This document shows, piece after piece, positions 30,737 through 39,900 of a stretch of DNA of 55,440 nt. The DNA is from a virus: the IMG/VR virus record IMGVR_UViG_3300021085_001393, positions 1 through 55,440 of that record, one strand, 5' to 3'. The notes beneath the pieces are model-generated. The model saw nothing but the letters and a program-made list of their open reading frames with translations, ran no database searches and had not been told where the DNA came from. The position numbers were made by a program, and so were the translations under genes. Position 1 is the first letter of the stretch. Every line of letters begins with the position of its first letter.

Positions 30737-31390
30737 TTATAGGTTTTTAACAAACTTTTTCCATAGATTAAGTTTGGTTTCTTCAAGATTATTTAGTGAT
30801 GCAGTCTTTAACTCATTTTGCATCCTTTCCATATCTACCGCCTTCAATATACCATTCTCCATTACCCATTCTACCCCTTCATAAATACCTTCAACGAAAG
30901 CTTCGGGAGCGGATGGGTCTGCAACGATATCACCTGCCGTTGCAAGTTGGAAATCGTCTTTTACGTATTGAGCGCCACCCTTCTGTTCGAGCGAACCCAA
31001 ACCTCTTGATGAAACACCCAACTTAGCACCGTCACTGATAAGACTTCTTACTATCTGACCGTTTGGTGTACTTAAAATCTTTGCACGTCCCACATAATTA
31101 TTTCCATCTTCTTCTAAAGATGTAATCATGTGTGACACTTTATCTAAATTAATTGTTGGCCCTTCAGGATGTCCTAACTCACCGAATGCCCTATCCTTTT
31201 CAACAAATTCCTTAACGTAACGGTTAACTTCTTTTTCCATTACTTCTTTAGGATATACTCTACCATTTCTGTTTTTGATTTCAGATTGCATAAAAATACC
31301 TTCAATAAAGTATTCTTTCTCACCCTTCTCGTTCTGTTCTATAATAACAGGGGTTACACTGTAATCATTAAACTCTGATATTAATTTCAT
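30737..31390 (-). CDS. 21: Prohead protease gp21
   Basis: 217 aa (T4 gp21 is 212). Herpesvirus-assemblin-like serine protease: the catalytic His in AFGELGHPEGP, the Ser in LGVSSRGLGSL and SEIKNRNGRVYPKEVMEKEV near the start. It cleaves gp23, scaffold and core proteins during head maturation. Overlaps the 99-aa upstream gene by 23 nt. Confidence 0.94.
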   Translation of the reverse strand: MKLISEFNDYSVTPVIIEQNEKGEKEYFIEGIFMQSEIKNRNGRVYPKEVMEKEVNRYVKEFVEKDRAFGELGHPEGPTINLDKVSHMITSLEEDGNNYVGRAKILSTPNGQIVRSLISDGAKLGVSSRGLGSLEQKGGAQYVKDDFQLATAGDIVADPSAPEAFVEGIYEGVEWVMENGILKAVDMERMQNELKTASLNNLEETKLNLWKKFVKNL

Positions 31391-31667
31391 TTATAATTTC
31401 TCCAAAAGGTATATCCTCTTTCACCATCTCTTCCATCATATGTCGGATAAGTTTAAATTCTCTCTCAGCCACCTTGAGGTCTTCGTAGGACTCCTCTAAG
31501 ACGTTGCCGTTTAAAACTATATGTGTGAGTCCTTTTCTGACAACAAATGCCACATCAACTGACTCTCCACAAAATCTCAATGTATTCCTTCTCATAGGAA
31601 AGAATCCAGCAGGAATGGTGTACTTCGCTTCCCTCAACTCGCTAGAGATTGATGAAAAGGTTTTCAT
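31368..31667 (-). CDS. gp68-position prohead core protein
   Basis: 99 aa from ATG 31667 (MKTFSSISSELREAKYTIPA); the longer frame to 31700 reads through the upstream gene. FFPMRRNTLRFCGESVDVAFVV, then a charged helix (YEDLKVAEREFKLIRHMMEE). It occupies the place of T4 gene 68 between 67 and 21. Assignment rests on position and size more than on sequence. Confidence 0.65.
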   Translation of the reverse strand: MKTFSSISSELREAKYTIPAGFFPMRRNTLRFCGESVDVAFVVRKGLTHIVLNGNVLEESYEDLKVAEREFKLIRHMMEEMVKEDIPFGEIINEINIRV

Positions 31668-31668
31668 A

Positions 31669-31833
31669 CTAACCTTCCTGTGGTTGTGACATCCAATCAA
31701 CTTGCATCTCTACACGTTTCATGTCCACAACTTCTGCAGCTTTTTGTTTGATTCCATCATTGATAGAATCCTTTGCATCCTGTAACTGACCATCTTGTAT
31801 TTGGTCTACGATTGTTTTCGCTATTTCGCTCAT
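31669..31833 (-). CDS. gp67-like prohead core protein
   Basis: 54 aa, MSEIAKTIVDQIQDGQLQDA, then KDSINDGIKQKAAEVVDMKR: a short helix pair like the N-terminus of T4 gp67 (80 aa) but without its acidic tail. It sits directly after gene 20 as in T4. Such a small protein is easily missed by gene callers. Confidence 0.68.
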   Translation of the reverse strand: MSEIAKTIVDQIQDGQLQDAKDSINDGIKQKAAEVVDMKRVEMQVDWMSQPQEG

Positions 31834-31836
31834 TTA

Positions 31837-33372
31837 TTAAAAGCCTCCAAAATTATCTTCATCATCTCCGCCGTCATCACTTCCACCTTCGGATTTGATT
31901 TGAGCATCAATGACCTTTATATCTTCTTCAGTTTGTCTTAGTATATACTTTCTGACATATTCGTCTGAGTAATACTTACCAACATACTCTGAAGCCTGAC
32001 TTAGTGTATCAAGTCTTTCTCTTATAATCTCTGCATCTTTCAACTCTGTAAAGTGGTTGTCCGTTGCAAAATCAAATTGTAGAAAGTCTTTGTTCTTATC
32101 GAACTCTTCCACTGTCATTATTTCTTTGAGAACTAATTGAGTTCTCAACATATCTACAAACACTCTAGCAAATTTCTTCTGCAATCTGTTTGTAAACTTA
32201 TTAAACTTAAGTTCATCTCTAGAAATTTCTGAAGCACGACCCATATTGAATCCGTTATCTGCTTCCATTCTAGTTGACGGTACGTTTAGTGACTGATATA
32301 GTTTCTTCTTGAAGTATTCTATATCATCTATGTCAGCAAGGTTCTGACCGCCAGGAAGTGTACTAATTTCTGTTCCTCTTCCACCCTCTCTTCTTGGTAA
32401 CCAAAAATCCTCCAACATACTCATATGTTTTCTGTCATCTTTGATTTCACCAGTGTCTGCATTATAAACAAGTTTATTTTTATACTTGTTCATTACCTCA
32501 GACAAATACTGTTCTGCTTTTGCTTTAGGAAGGTTACCTACGTCAATGTAGAATATTCTTCTCTCGGGAGCCCTTGATATACGGTATATAACAAGTGCAT
32601 CCTCCATCATTGACAACTGATTTGCAGTCTTCAATGCTTTATGCAAATAACCGATTACAACATTCTTAGTGTAATCTAATAATCCCGAAGTAGTGTATGT
32701 CACTGCTTCAGGTGCAATCTTTACAACATGTCCTTCTTGTGATGAGGATTTATCAAAACCCTTATCGTTGAAGACATAGAACTCCTCAATTTTCTTGACT
32801 TGGTCTATTCCTGTCTTCTTGTCCTTTTCTTTTTCTACGTTTCTGACCTTCTTAATTTTAAGAGGGTCAACATTTCTTACGTCAACGATACCAAGTTTGG
32901 GTCTCTTGCCATCAACGACTTTATGGAAGTATATTCTTCCATCTACGTACCATTTTCTGAATAATTCATGAGAGTTCTGATTGAACTTCATTAGAGATAA
33001 GATGTGACTAAACTCGTCTTGCATCTTTTTCTTGATGCTATCAGAGAGTTTCACATCTCTGAGGTCGAGCGTCACGATTCTATCTGAACTATCAGACGTG
33101 ATACACTCATTAATAATATCTTCGATTGCAGAATCACATTCTGGCACCAAAGATGTTTCACGATATCTTCGAATGAGTTCTGCCTCATTCTTAATGCCGC
33201 CTTCCATGTCAACATAAGCACCATAAGCTCCGCCTGAAATGAACCCACTCTGTTGTTGAATGACGGGGGTACCGTCATCCTCTAGAGAAGGTACAAACGA
33301 CTTAGCGTTTGGTGCCTCTTTGACTCTTAACTCGTCTTTCTTACGAGTAATTTCAAACCCAAATATATCCAT
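31837..33372 (-). CDS. 20: Portal protein gp20, predicted leaderless mRNA
   Basis: 511 aa (T4 gp20 is 524). MDIFGFEITRKKDELRVKEA, ELIRRYRETSLVPECDSAIEDIINECI, RAPERRIFYIDVGNLPKAKAEQYL, and EDFWLPRREGGRGTEISTLPGGQNL are classic gp20 landmarks. Forms the dodecameric ring at the head vertex where DNA enters. A perfect TATAAATA lies 5 nt before the ATG, with no Shine-Dalgarno. C-terminus is acidic and glycine-rich. Confidence 0.97.
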   Translation of the reverse strand: MDIFGFEITRKKDELRVKEAPNAKSFVPSLEDDGTPVIQQQSGFISGGAYGAYVDMEGGIKNEAELIRRYRETSLVPECDSAIEDIINECITSDSSDRIVTLDLRDVKLSDSIKKKMQDEFSHILSLMKFNQNSHELFRKWYVDGRIYFHKVVDGKRPKLGIVDVRNVDPLKIKKVRNVEKEKDKKTGIDQVKKIEEFYVFNDKGFDKSSSQEGHVVKIAPEAVTYTTSGLLDYTKNVVIGYLHKALKTANQLSMMEDALVIYRISRAPERRIFYIDVGNLPKAKAEQYLSEVMNKYKNKLVYNADTGEIKDDRKHMSMLEDFWLPRREGGRGTEISTLPGGQNLADIDDIEYFKKKLYQSLNVPSTRMEADNGFNMGRASEISRDELKFNKFTNRLQKKFARVFVDMLRTQLVLKEIMTVEEFDKNKDFLQFDFATDNHFTELKDAEIIRERLDTLSQASEYVGKYYSDEYVRKYILRQTEEDIKVIDAQIKSEGGSDDGGDDEDNFGGF

Positions 33373-33377
33373 ACTAA

Positions 33378-33385
33378 TATTTATA
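33378..33385 (-). promoter_or_regulatory. T4-type late promoter TATAAATA, 5 nt before gene 20 ATG
   Basis: TATAAATA-TTAGT-ATGG on the minus strand. A 6-bp hairpin TACCAC/GTGGTA (33384-33401) partly overlaps it on the upstream side. Confidence 0.75.
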
Positions 33386-33417
33386 CCACCAATATGTGGT
33401 AGTTTTTCACTGTTTTA

Positions 33418-33915
33418 TTAAAGAACTCTTTCCCAGTGAGAATAAGTGAATCCTGCCTCAAATGTCTCAACTTCAGATGCTTCTGCACTTGATAGCGCAA
33501 TCTCACCGATTGATGTTGGGAACATGTTGAAGAATTCATATCTCGCAAGGACGGAGTCATCTTTGTGTAATTGTTCTACAAATGCACGTGATAGCAAGTA
33601 GTCTGTATCAGTTGCAGCTTCTGTTGTTGATAAAGATGCAATGTCATTTGACCATGCTTCAAGAGCAGTTCTTGTTGAAAAGTCTAGGTCATTGATAACC
33701 GTAATTGACCAGTCAGCGAATGTTCTATCACCAGCAAGTTTCAAATTTTGACCTCTGAAAGGTACACTAATAGTATTAATTGTACTCTCAGGTATCTTAG
33801 TTGCGGTACACAAGAATTCTAATCTCTGACCAGCACGAGGTACAAACACTCTAAATCGGTTAGCTCTTGGGCCACCGCCGATTAGGTTTGCTTTAAATTG
33901 GTCTATTGTTGCCAT
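33418..33915 (-). CDS. 19: Tail tube protein gp19
   Basis: 165 aa (T4 gp19 is 163). ATIDQFKANLIGGGPRANRF, then LEFLCTATKIPESTI, DWSITVINDLDF and VETFEAGFTYSHWERV match the tube-subunit pattern. Stacked hexamers form the inner tail tube. Lies between sheath and portal genes as in T4. Confidence 0.95.
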   Translation of the reverse strand: MATIDQFKANLIGGGPRANRFRVFVPRAGQRLEFLCTATKIPESTINTISVPFRGQNLKLAGDRTFADWSITVINDLDFSTRTALEAWSNDIASLSTTEAATDTDYLLSRAFVEQLHKDDSVLARYEFFNMFPTSIGEIALSSAEASEVETFEAGFTYSHWERVL

Positions 33916-33928
33916 TTATATACTCCTA

Positions 33929-35902
33929 TTAAACTGCACTGTAAATCTCTTCAAAGTCGACACCACTTCTGGCAGCAACAAAGTTGAGAGTAATAAAGTT
34001 AATCGACCTAGCAGGTTTGACAAATATAGAACATACAAATTCATTTCTGTCAATTACTGTGTCTGTGTTATTTGATTCGTCACAAACTACTGAGAAGTCT
34101 GTTAGACCACGTCTATTTTTAACGTCTCTTAAGAATGGTTCTACCGCAGCCCTAAATTGAGCACGTGTAAATGCATCGTTGAATTCGAACAACTGAGACT
34201 TAGCAGCAATTGCGATTGCCTTTTCCAATACGATAAACAATCTTCTTACGTTGATTCTATCGAATGCGGAAGGTGAACTTAAAGCAGTTTTGTCACCGAA
34301 TAATACGGTTCCTTGACCAGCAAAAGTTACAATCGGGTTAACTCTTTGTCTATAAAGGTCATCTCTAGATGCCTTTTTAGGGTTGTAAGCAAGTTTAGTA
34401 ATACCTAAGTATTGACCTCTTGAGAATCCAGCAGGTGAGAACCATGGGTCTCTTAGTAAGTCTGACCTTACCATAATACCTGTTGTATGTCCGTTGCCTG
34501 GCACCCATACATATCTGTCGTTGAATCTATCATACTGGTATACCCATCCACTGTCGAATGAAGCATATGATGAAGATGTTACTGAAGCGAAATCAGCAAG
34601 AACGTTAGTTGTTTGTAATGATTCTGAAGAAACGTTAACTACTGAAGTTCTTCTAGGTGATGCAATAACCATACAATCTTTTCTTAATTCACAATCAAGA
34701 ATTAACTGATTGACGATTGTGTTATGGTCTGCAACTGAATCTGCACCTTGTGTTCTTGTTGAACCTACTATCATGAATGAAACGTCTACTGAATCTGCAT
34801 CACTGAAGTTATCAGTGTAAGCAGCACTCTTCTGTCCTGCAGTAGGTAAATTACCATCACTTCCGTTTGAAAGAACTGATTTTACTGGTAAAGCAGGTGT
34901 TGGGAAAGCAGAACCACCAGCAATATCTGCAATAGTGTAGTGTGTACTTGCAGCTGCGTGTGAAGTTCCGTGACCTGACCACCAAATCCAATCTGATTTT
35001 TGTGAGATTACGTTTCTGTAGTAGTTTAATTGACCGCCTGAATCTTTAGCATCTGAACACTTAGACACGAAACCGTATGTTTCTAATACTGTCTGTGGTG
35101 TTCCTGTGATTACGCCTGTTCTGTCGACAACAACTACGTGCATCTCATCATTTGCAATACCACCGTTAACGGCAGCACTTGATGAGCCTGGTGCTTTATC
35201 AAATAAAGCGTAGTGTTCCCAATATCTATCGATTGCAACATTGTCTGCGACTGCAACTGTTAGACCACCTTTAACTGGTTGTCCGATTGATTCGATAGTT
35301 AGAACTGCTCCGTTGATTGCAGTAACTCGGTATTGTGTTGCGTGACCTGAGAAAGTAATAATGTCTCTTACTAGGAAATTAGTCCCAGTATCTACGGTTA
35401 CTGTAGTGTCACCTACGTCAGCGCCATCAGTGTCATTGACTAATGATGCAGAACCTTTGAAATATGCGTCACTTGTTGCACATACGTGTACGTCTATATT
35501 ATTACCTAAAGCGCCTGGGCACCTAGCAATAAATGAACCAACACCGCCTGCACCACCTTCATATGTTGATGCATAGTCTTCTGAACCTTTCAGAAGTTTA
35601 CTTGCCGAATTGGCAGCGTTTGCGTTAGACATACCTGTGGTATTAATCCTAACTACTCTTAGTGATGAACCATATTTCAGAAATGACTCAGCAGTATAGA
35701 AATCTTCTGCACCAGCATCTGTGTTAGCAGGTGTGAAGAAAGATTCTATTAAACCGTTTGAGTCTGAAACTGTTACTACTTCATCAACAGGGCCCCATTG
35801 AAATGAACCAGCGTACGCACCTACTGTAGATGATACTGCGGGCACAACATTTGTAAGGTCAACTTCCTTGACCTGTACGCCTGGTGATACTTGAAATGCC
35901 AT
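33929..35902 (-). CDS. 18: Tail sheath protein gp18
   Basis: 657 aa (T4 gp18 is 659). N-terminal SPGVQVKEVDLTNVVPAVSS and AGSFQWGPVDE, and C-terminal RRLFIVLEKAIAIAAKSQLFE, then FNDAFTRAQFRAAVEPFLRD with SINFITLNFVAARSGVDFEE, are typical of contractile sheath subunits. A protease-resistant insert domain spans roughly 100-380. CAGGAG precedes the ATG and TATAAATA lies 42 nt upstream. Confidence 0.96.
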   Translation of the reverse strand: MAFQVSPGVQVKEVDLTNVVPAVSSTVGAYAGSFQWGPVDEVVTVSDSNGLIESFFTPANTDAGAEDFYTAESFLKYGSSLRVVRINTTGMSNANAANSASKLLKGSEDYASTYEGGAGGVGSFIARCPGALGNNIDVHVCATSDAYFKGSASLVNDTDGADVGDTTVTVDTGTNFLVRDIITFSGHATQYRVTAINGAVLTIESIGQPVKGGLTVAVADNVAIDRYWEHYALFDKAPGSSSAAVNGGIANDEMHVVVVDRTGVITGTPQTVLETYGFVSKCSDAKDSGGQLNYYRNVISQKSDWIWWSGHGTSHAAASTHYTIADIAGGSAFPTPALPVKSVLSNGSDGNLPTAGQKSAAYTDNFSDADSVDVSFMIVGSTRTQGADSVADHNTIVNQLILDCELRKDCMVIASPRRTSVVNVSSESLQTTNVLADFASVTSSSYASFDSGWVYQYDRFNDRYVWVPGNGHTTGIMVRSDLLRDPWFSPAGFSRGQYLGITKLAYNPKKASRDDLYRQRVNPIVTFAGQGTVLFGDKTALSSPSAFDRINVRRLFIVLEKAIAIAAKSQLFEFNDAFTRAQFRAAVEPFLRDVKNRRGLTDFSVVCDESNNTDTVIDRNEFVCSIFVKPARSINFITLNFVAARSGVDFEEIYSAV

Positions 35903-35944
35903 ACTTTTCTCCTGTTAATGTAAAAAGTTTTGTTTTACTTGATA

Positions 35945-35952
35945 TATTTATA
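35945..35952 (-). promoter_or_regulatory. T4-type late promoter TATAAATA before gene 18
   Basis: Perfect TATAAATA on the minus strand in the 72-bp gap between genes 17 and 18. Confidence 0.75.
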
Positions 35953-35974
35953 ACTTTAAAGATTCTAAGAATTC

Positions 35975-37573
35975 TTAAGGATTGTTCCTTTCCTCTTCGA
36001 AGAACCATCTATCCCCACCCTCATCTACAAAGCTTTCCTCTATATATGGGTCACCCCCAAATATTCCAGCTGGCAACATATCATCTTCAATGACTCTTTG
36101 TTGTTCTGAGTATAAGAGATTCTTAACTTGATGGTTTGTGAGGTGAGTAAAATAATCAGTTGTAATAAACCAAGAAAATAATACGCAATTCATAACCATA
36201 TCATCGTGATATCCTCTATCTGCTTCAAAAGACATCCCTTTATTTATGAAAGTCATAAGCTCGGTAATCGTGCTTCTGTCAATCAAATTTAATCGGTTCT
36301 CCTCCAATATCTCTTTTAGTGTAGAACATCCGATTCTTTTAATTTTTTTGGTCATGGTAACACCAATATCTTCAGCTTTAGTCATCCCCTGTGTGAATAC
36401 ATTGTCGTATTCTATATCATAGTGTAACTGACTTGCTACCATAGACCCTTCTGCATTGTTTTCTATTATAACTAATGCAGTGTTGTATGCTTTTGCATAC
36501 TTATTTATAATATCGGGGAATAGCATAGGTGATATCATGCTATCCCGATACGTTGCAACTTGTGTGAATGGGTCTGCACTCACATCAAATATAGTCATGG
36601 TAGAGAAATCCATTCCTCTACCTTTTGCAACATCTACTGTACATATATAGGTGTGGTCTTCAACAGGTTTCTGATACACACTAAAACCATCCTTATACCA
36701 CTCAGCATCCCATGCTTTCAGACCTAGTAGTGTATTAGAATTGATAAGTGTATTACCTGTTCCTAAGAAACTGTTACCATACTCTTGTTCAAATTGTGCT
36801 TCTGAGGTATTTGCAATGGTCTCTTTCTTCCATGCTTCGTCTCTGCCTGGCACGTCATGCCAGTTAATTGTGAATGATTTGTATTCTGATTGGTCATGTA
36901 TTGCACTCTCGTATATCTTATGGAACATATTACCCACACCGTTTGCAGTGGAAGTGATAATAACTTTTGAGTCTTTACCCGAGGTTACAACTGGATATGT
37001 TGCAGTATAGAATGTCTCTGCATCGTCAACGAATGCAAACTCATCAAGATAAAGTAGGTTGATTGACAATCCACGAATGGACGATGATGACGTTGCAGCT
37101 GCAACAATCTTACTATCGTTTGCAAACTCTATCGAACCTTTGTTGAGAATCTTTACACCAGGCTGCAAGAAGAACGGAACAGACTCTAACATGGTTACAA
37201 TACGTGCAATCATCTCTCTAGAAATTGCACCTTTGTTAGCAAGAACCGCTACTGTTACTTCGGGTTTGAATAATAAAAACCACAAAAGATAGGCACATGA
37301 TGTGATTGACTTACCACTCTGACGTGATGCAAGGACTACATTGAAACGATTTGCATCATAGTGTTCAATAAGTTTATCTTGATAACCACGAAGTTTAAAG
37401 GGTACCATACCTTCATCTAGTGAGATAATCTGTGTGTAGTTTTCAATGAAATGACATGGGTTTTCAGAACACTTCAAATATTCAGCCATTTCATCTTTAG
37501 TGTACTGGTGTTCGATACCAGCACGCTTAATCATGCTGTTACCTAAGTAACCTTCATTCTTATTAACTGTCAT
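35975..37573 (-). CDS. 17: Terminase large subunit gp17
   Basis: 532 aa (T4 gp17 is 610). ATPase: Walker A ASRQSGKSITS, Walker B NLLYLDEFAF, coupling motif STANG. Nuclease: DVAKGRGMDFSTM, IIENNAEGSM and YHDDMVM supply the metal-binding acids. Packages DNA into the prohead through gp20. Its start overlaps the gene 16 stop by 11 nt; an ATG 39 nt further in (MIKRAGIEHQ) is an alternative. Confidence 0.97.
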   Translation of the reverse strand: MTVNKNEGYLGNSMIKRAGIEHQYTKDEMAEYLKCSENPCHFIENYTQIISLDEGMVPFKLRGYQDKLIEHYDANRFNVVLASRQSGKSITSCAYLLWFLLFKPEVTVAVLANKGAISREMIARIVTMLESVPFFLQPGVKILNKGSIEFANDSKIVAAATSSSSIRGLSINLLYLDEFAFVDDAETFYTATYPVVTSGKDSKVIITSTANGVGNMFHKIYESAIHDQSEYKSFTINWHDVPGRDEAWKKETIANTSEAQFEQEYGNSFLGTGNTLINSNTLLGLKAWDAEWYKDGFSVYQKPVEDHTYICTVDVAKGRGMDFSTMTIFDVSADPFTQVATYRDSMISPMLFPDIINKYAKAYNTALVIIENNAEGSMVASQLHYDIEYDNVFTQGMTKAEDIGVTMTKKIKRIGCSTLKEILEENRLNLIDRSTITELMTFINKGMSFEADRGYHDDMVMNCVLFSWFITTDYFTHLTNHQVKNLLYSEQQRVIEDDMLPAGIFGGDPYIEESFVDEGGDRWFFEEERNNP

Positions 37574-37982
37574 TCTTATTTTTCTTCAGAAACTTCTGTA
37601 GTTCGGAAGTGGAACCAACATATAAATGGTTCTCTTGTTTCCCTATTCTCTGTTGGTCTTCACCCTCTAACTTCTTTAATTTGGTTTGAACGTCTAGTAA
37701 TTTCTCAGCGGTTTCTCCTACAGTTTTAATTAACTGACCAGCAACTTCATATGCACGTGGGTTTTCTGTCTCCTTACATACATCTAAGATGCCGTCAATT
37801 GCATCTTGTCCTCGCTCAACGAGACCATAGAGATTTTCTCTAGTGTATTTGTAATCTGTTTCTATATTTTTAGAACGTTTGTCATCCGTTGGAACAGACT
37901 TGACAATCTCTCCAGTCTGTATTTGAATATCCGAAGTTATATCTAGAACTTCGTCTAATTTAGAATCTATATCTTTTGCCAT
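37563..37982 (-). CDS. 16: Terminase small subunit gp16
   Basis: 139 aa (T4 gp16 is 164). Mostly helical with a central coiled coil (about 30-115: YTRENLYGLVERGQDAIDGI and AYEVAGQLIKTVGETAEKLL). This helical-pair layout is conserved in marine T4-like gp16. Regulates gp17 and recognises DNA. Confidence 0.88.
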   Translation of the reverse strand: MAKDIDSKLDEVLDITSDIQIQTGEIVKSVPTDDKRSKNIETDYKYTRENLYGLVERGQDAIDGILDVCKETENPRAYEVAGQLIKTVGETAEKLLDVQTKLKKLEGEDQQRIGKQENHLYVGSTSELQKFLKKNKNDS

Positions 37983-37984
37983 AA

Positions 37985-39043
37985 TTAACTCGCATCGGTA
38001 ACCTTATCATCAGCAAATGTACTGATTGTTCCGTCATCATAAAATGTAACATTTTCAGCAACAACAAATGTGTCATTTGGTTGTACCGACCCAACAAACT
38101 TTAGTGTGTCTCCTTTCGAAATAGCATTTGGTTCGTTAGCAGTTATTGTACGTCTGTCTTCAGAAATTGTGGCAACAACCACATTTCCAACTGCGGTTCT
38201 GAAACCAAATATTTCATCCCCAACACTTATCTTACTATTTATTGCACTCGCAAAGGTATATGTATTTGAAGTACCAAGGGTGTCAGCACTAACAATCTCA
38301 GCGAATGCTGGTTCATAGTGTTTGACCTCTTTAACAAGACCAGCACCATCAATTTGTGTTGTAGTAAATGTACCACTTGTTTGATTTATATAATCTCTTT
38401 CGACAACACTCTTAATAACATCTCCAGTATACACAGGCCCAAAGAAGTATAACTTCATAGTGAATTCTAGTGCATAAGATATGACACGTCTTTCAGTGAA
38501 GTCACCTTCGTATGTGTCTTCCATATTAACACTAGTTAATTGAATTGGCACGTCTCTAATGTCTGACATAGAATCTACCATCTTCATTGTAACTGTATAC
38601 TCGGGTTGAAAGTATGGTAAGATTTGTTCTACAATCTGTAGAGCATCATTCATATTTTTTGCAAGAACATTCAAAGTAAAGTTCAAGTTGTACGGAGCTG
38701 GTTGGTATTGATATCCTCTTCTATTACCATCACTAGTTTCTAGTTGTGATTTACTGTGACGTAATAGTTTATTTTGTTGTCTAGTAGCATCATACTCAAA
38801 CCCTGTAAGTTCGAATGCAAGTCTTGGTAAAGATATTGCACTTCTATTGTTATCACTTAAGTCTGCTTCTTGTTGTAGTCTGGCGAGGAATTTTTGTTTT
38901 GGCCCATATGAAATTGGAACCTTCTGTTCATGTAATACAGTTCCGTTTTCTTTTATTTTCTTGACTGTAATATTATTAAATACGGTACCAAAGATTGACA
39001 CCGCTCGCTTCATTGTCTCATTATAAAAAAATGTTCCAAACAT
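37985..39043 (-). CDS. 15: Tail terminator/sheath-capping protein gp15
   Basis: 352 aa (T4 gp15 is 272). MFGTFFYNETMKRAVSIFGT, VPISYGPKQKFLARLQQEAD and LPRLAFELTGFEYD are gp15 landmarks. Roughly 90 extra C-terminal residues form a beta-rich extension (about 250-352, GDEIFGFRTAVGN and ISKGDTLKFVG), similar to a repeat at the end of gp14. Hexamers cap the tail for head joining. ATG overlaps the gene 14 stop (TAATG). Confidence 0.93.
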   Translation of the reverse strand: MFGTFFYNETMKRAVSIFGTVFNNITVKKIKENGTVLHEQKVPISYGPKQKFLARLQQEADLSDNNRSAISLPRLAFELTGFEYDATRQQNKLLRHSKSQLETSDGNRRGYQYQPAPYNLNFTLNVLAKNMNDALQIVEQILPYFQPEYTVTMKMVDSMSDIRDVPIQLTSVNMEDTYEGDFTERRVISYALEFTMKLYFFGPVYTGDVIKSVVERDYINQTSGTFTTTQIDGAGLVKEVKHYEPAFAEIVSADTLGTSNTYTFASAINSKISVGDEIFGFRTAVGNVVVATISEDRRTITANEPNAISKGDTLKFVGSVQPNDTFVVAENVTFYDDGTISTFADDKVTDAS

Positions 39044-39897
39044 TATGTAACCTCACCGAATGGGTTTGTCTCTGAGAAGTCTAAGTATCCATCTGCTTTT
39101 GTTTCAAAGTCTTTGTTTTGTGCAGATTTATCATGAGAGAAGTTTAAAACATCTTCAATACTATAAACAATATATTCTGCTTCTGAGTCTACACCTATGA
39201 GTGTATCACCAACAGAAATCGCTGTAGTGTTATCTTTGATATTCAGTTCTCTAGTGGTAGGAACCCAACCAACAACTTCACCCACAACTGCACCACCAAG
39301 GGTAACACTCTCACCACGTGTGTAGTTTCCACTACCATCTGCTTGTAGAATCATATCTATTGTGTAGGCGTTTTCAGTTTCAATTAAGTCGACAGCACCA
39401 CCAACATCGAAATCTTCTCCACTGTATTCAAAGAGTTCACATTGTAATTTAAATACAAATAGTTTTCCAACTTGATAGAAAGGATTTTCGTGTTCTACAA
39501 ATTTGATTTCAAACATAGAACCACTAAGTGGGAAGTAAATTAAGTCTCCTTCGTTTGGTCTTAATGATGTTGCAAGGTTAGAGTCTAGTGATATAAATCT
39601 TTCCCACGTTCTTAAAGAAAGAACGAAGGTTGCTTGGTCTCTTACTTGTATACCAAACTTAGACATAAGGTCTCCGTCCCCTTCATATCCTTCTGTATTT
39701 TCTACATACATTTCTACAGAATATGCATCTCCAAATTTAGACTGTACATCTTCACCAAGTATAGAGTCTTCCTCTACAATTTCTCTTGGTAGATAGTACG
39801 TCTCATTACCATACATACGCAATGACTCAACAACCAAATCTTCGTATAGATGTTGTTCAGTTTGTACTGCATGGTTAAAAAATACGTTTGTTGGCAT
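39043..39897 (-). CDS. 14: Neck protein gp14
   Basis: 284 aa (T4 gp14 is 256). PTNVFFNHAVQTEQHLYEDL, then LPREIVEEDSILGED and FVLSLRTWERFI match gp14. A C-terminal beta module (GESVTLGGAVVGEVVGWVPT, LNIKDNTTAISVGDTLIG) resembles the gp15 extension, perhaps a shared decoration domain. With gp13 it joins head to tail. Confidence 0.93.
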   Translation of the reverse strand: MPTNVFFNHAVQTEQHLYEDLVVESLRMYGNETYYLPREIVEEDSILGEDVQSKFGDAYSVEMYVENTEGYEGDGDLMSKFGIQVRDQATFVLSLRTWERFISLDSNLATSLRPNEGDLIYFPLSGSMFEIKFVEHENPFYQVGKLFVFKLQCELFEYSGEDFDVGGAVDLIETENAYTIDMILQADGSGNYTRGESVTLGGAVVGEVVGWVPTTRELNIKDNTTAISVGDTLIGVDSEAEYIVYSIEDVLNFSHDKSAQNKDFETKADGYLDFSETNPFGEVT

Positions 39898-39900
39898 ATA

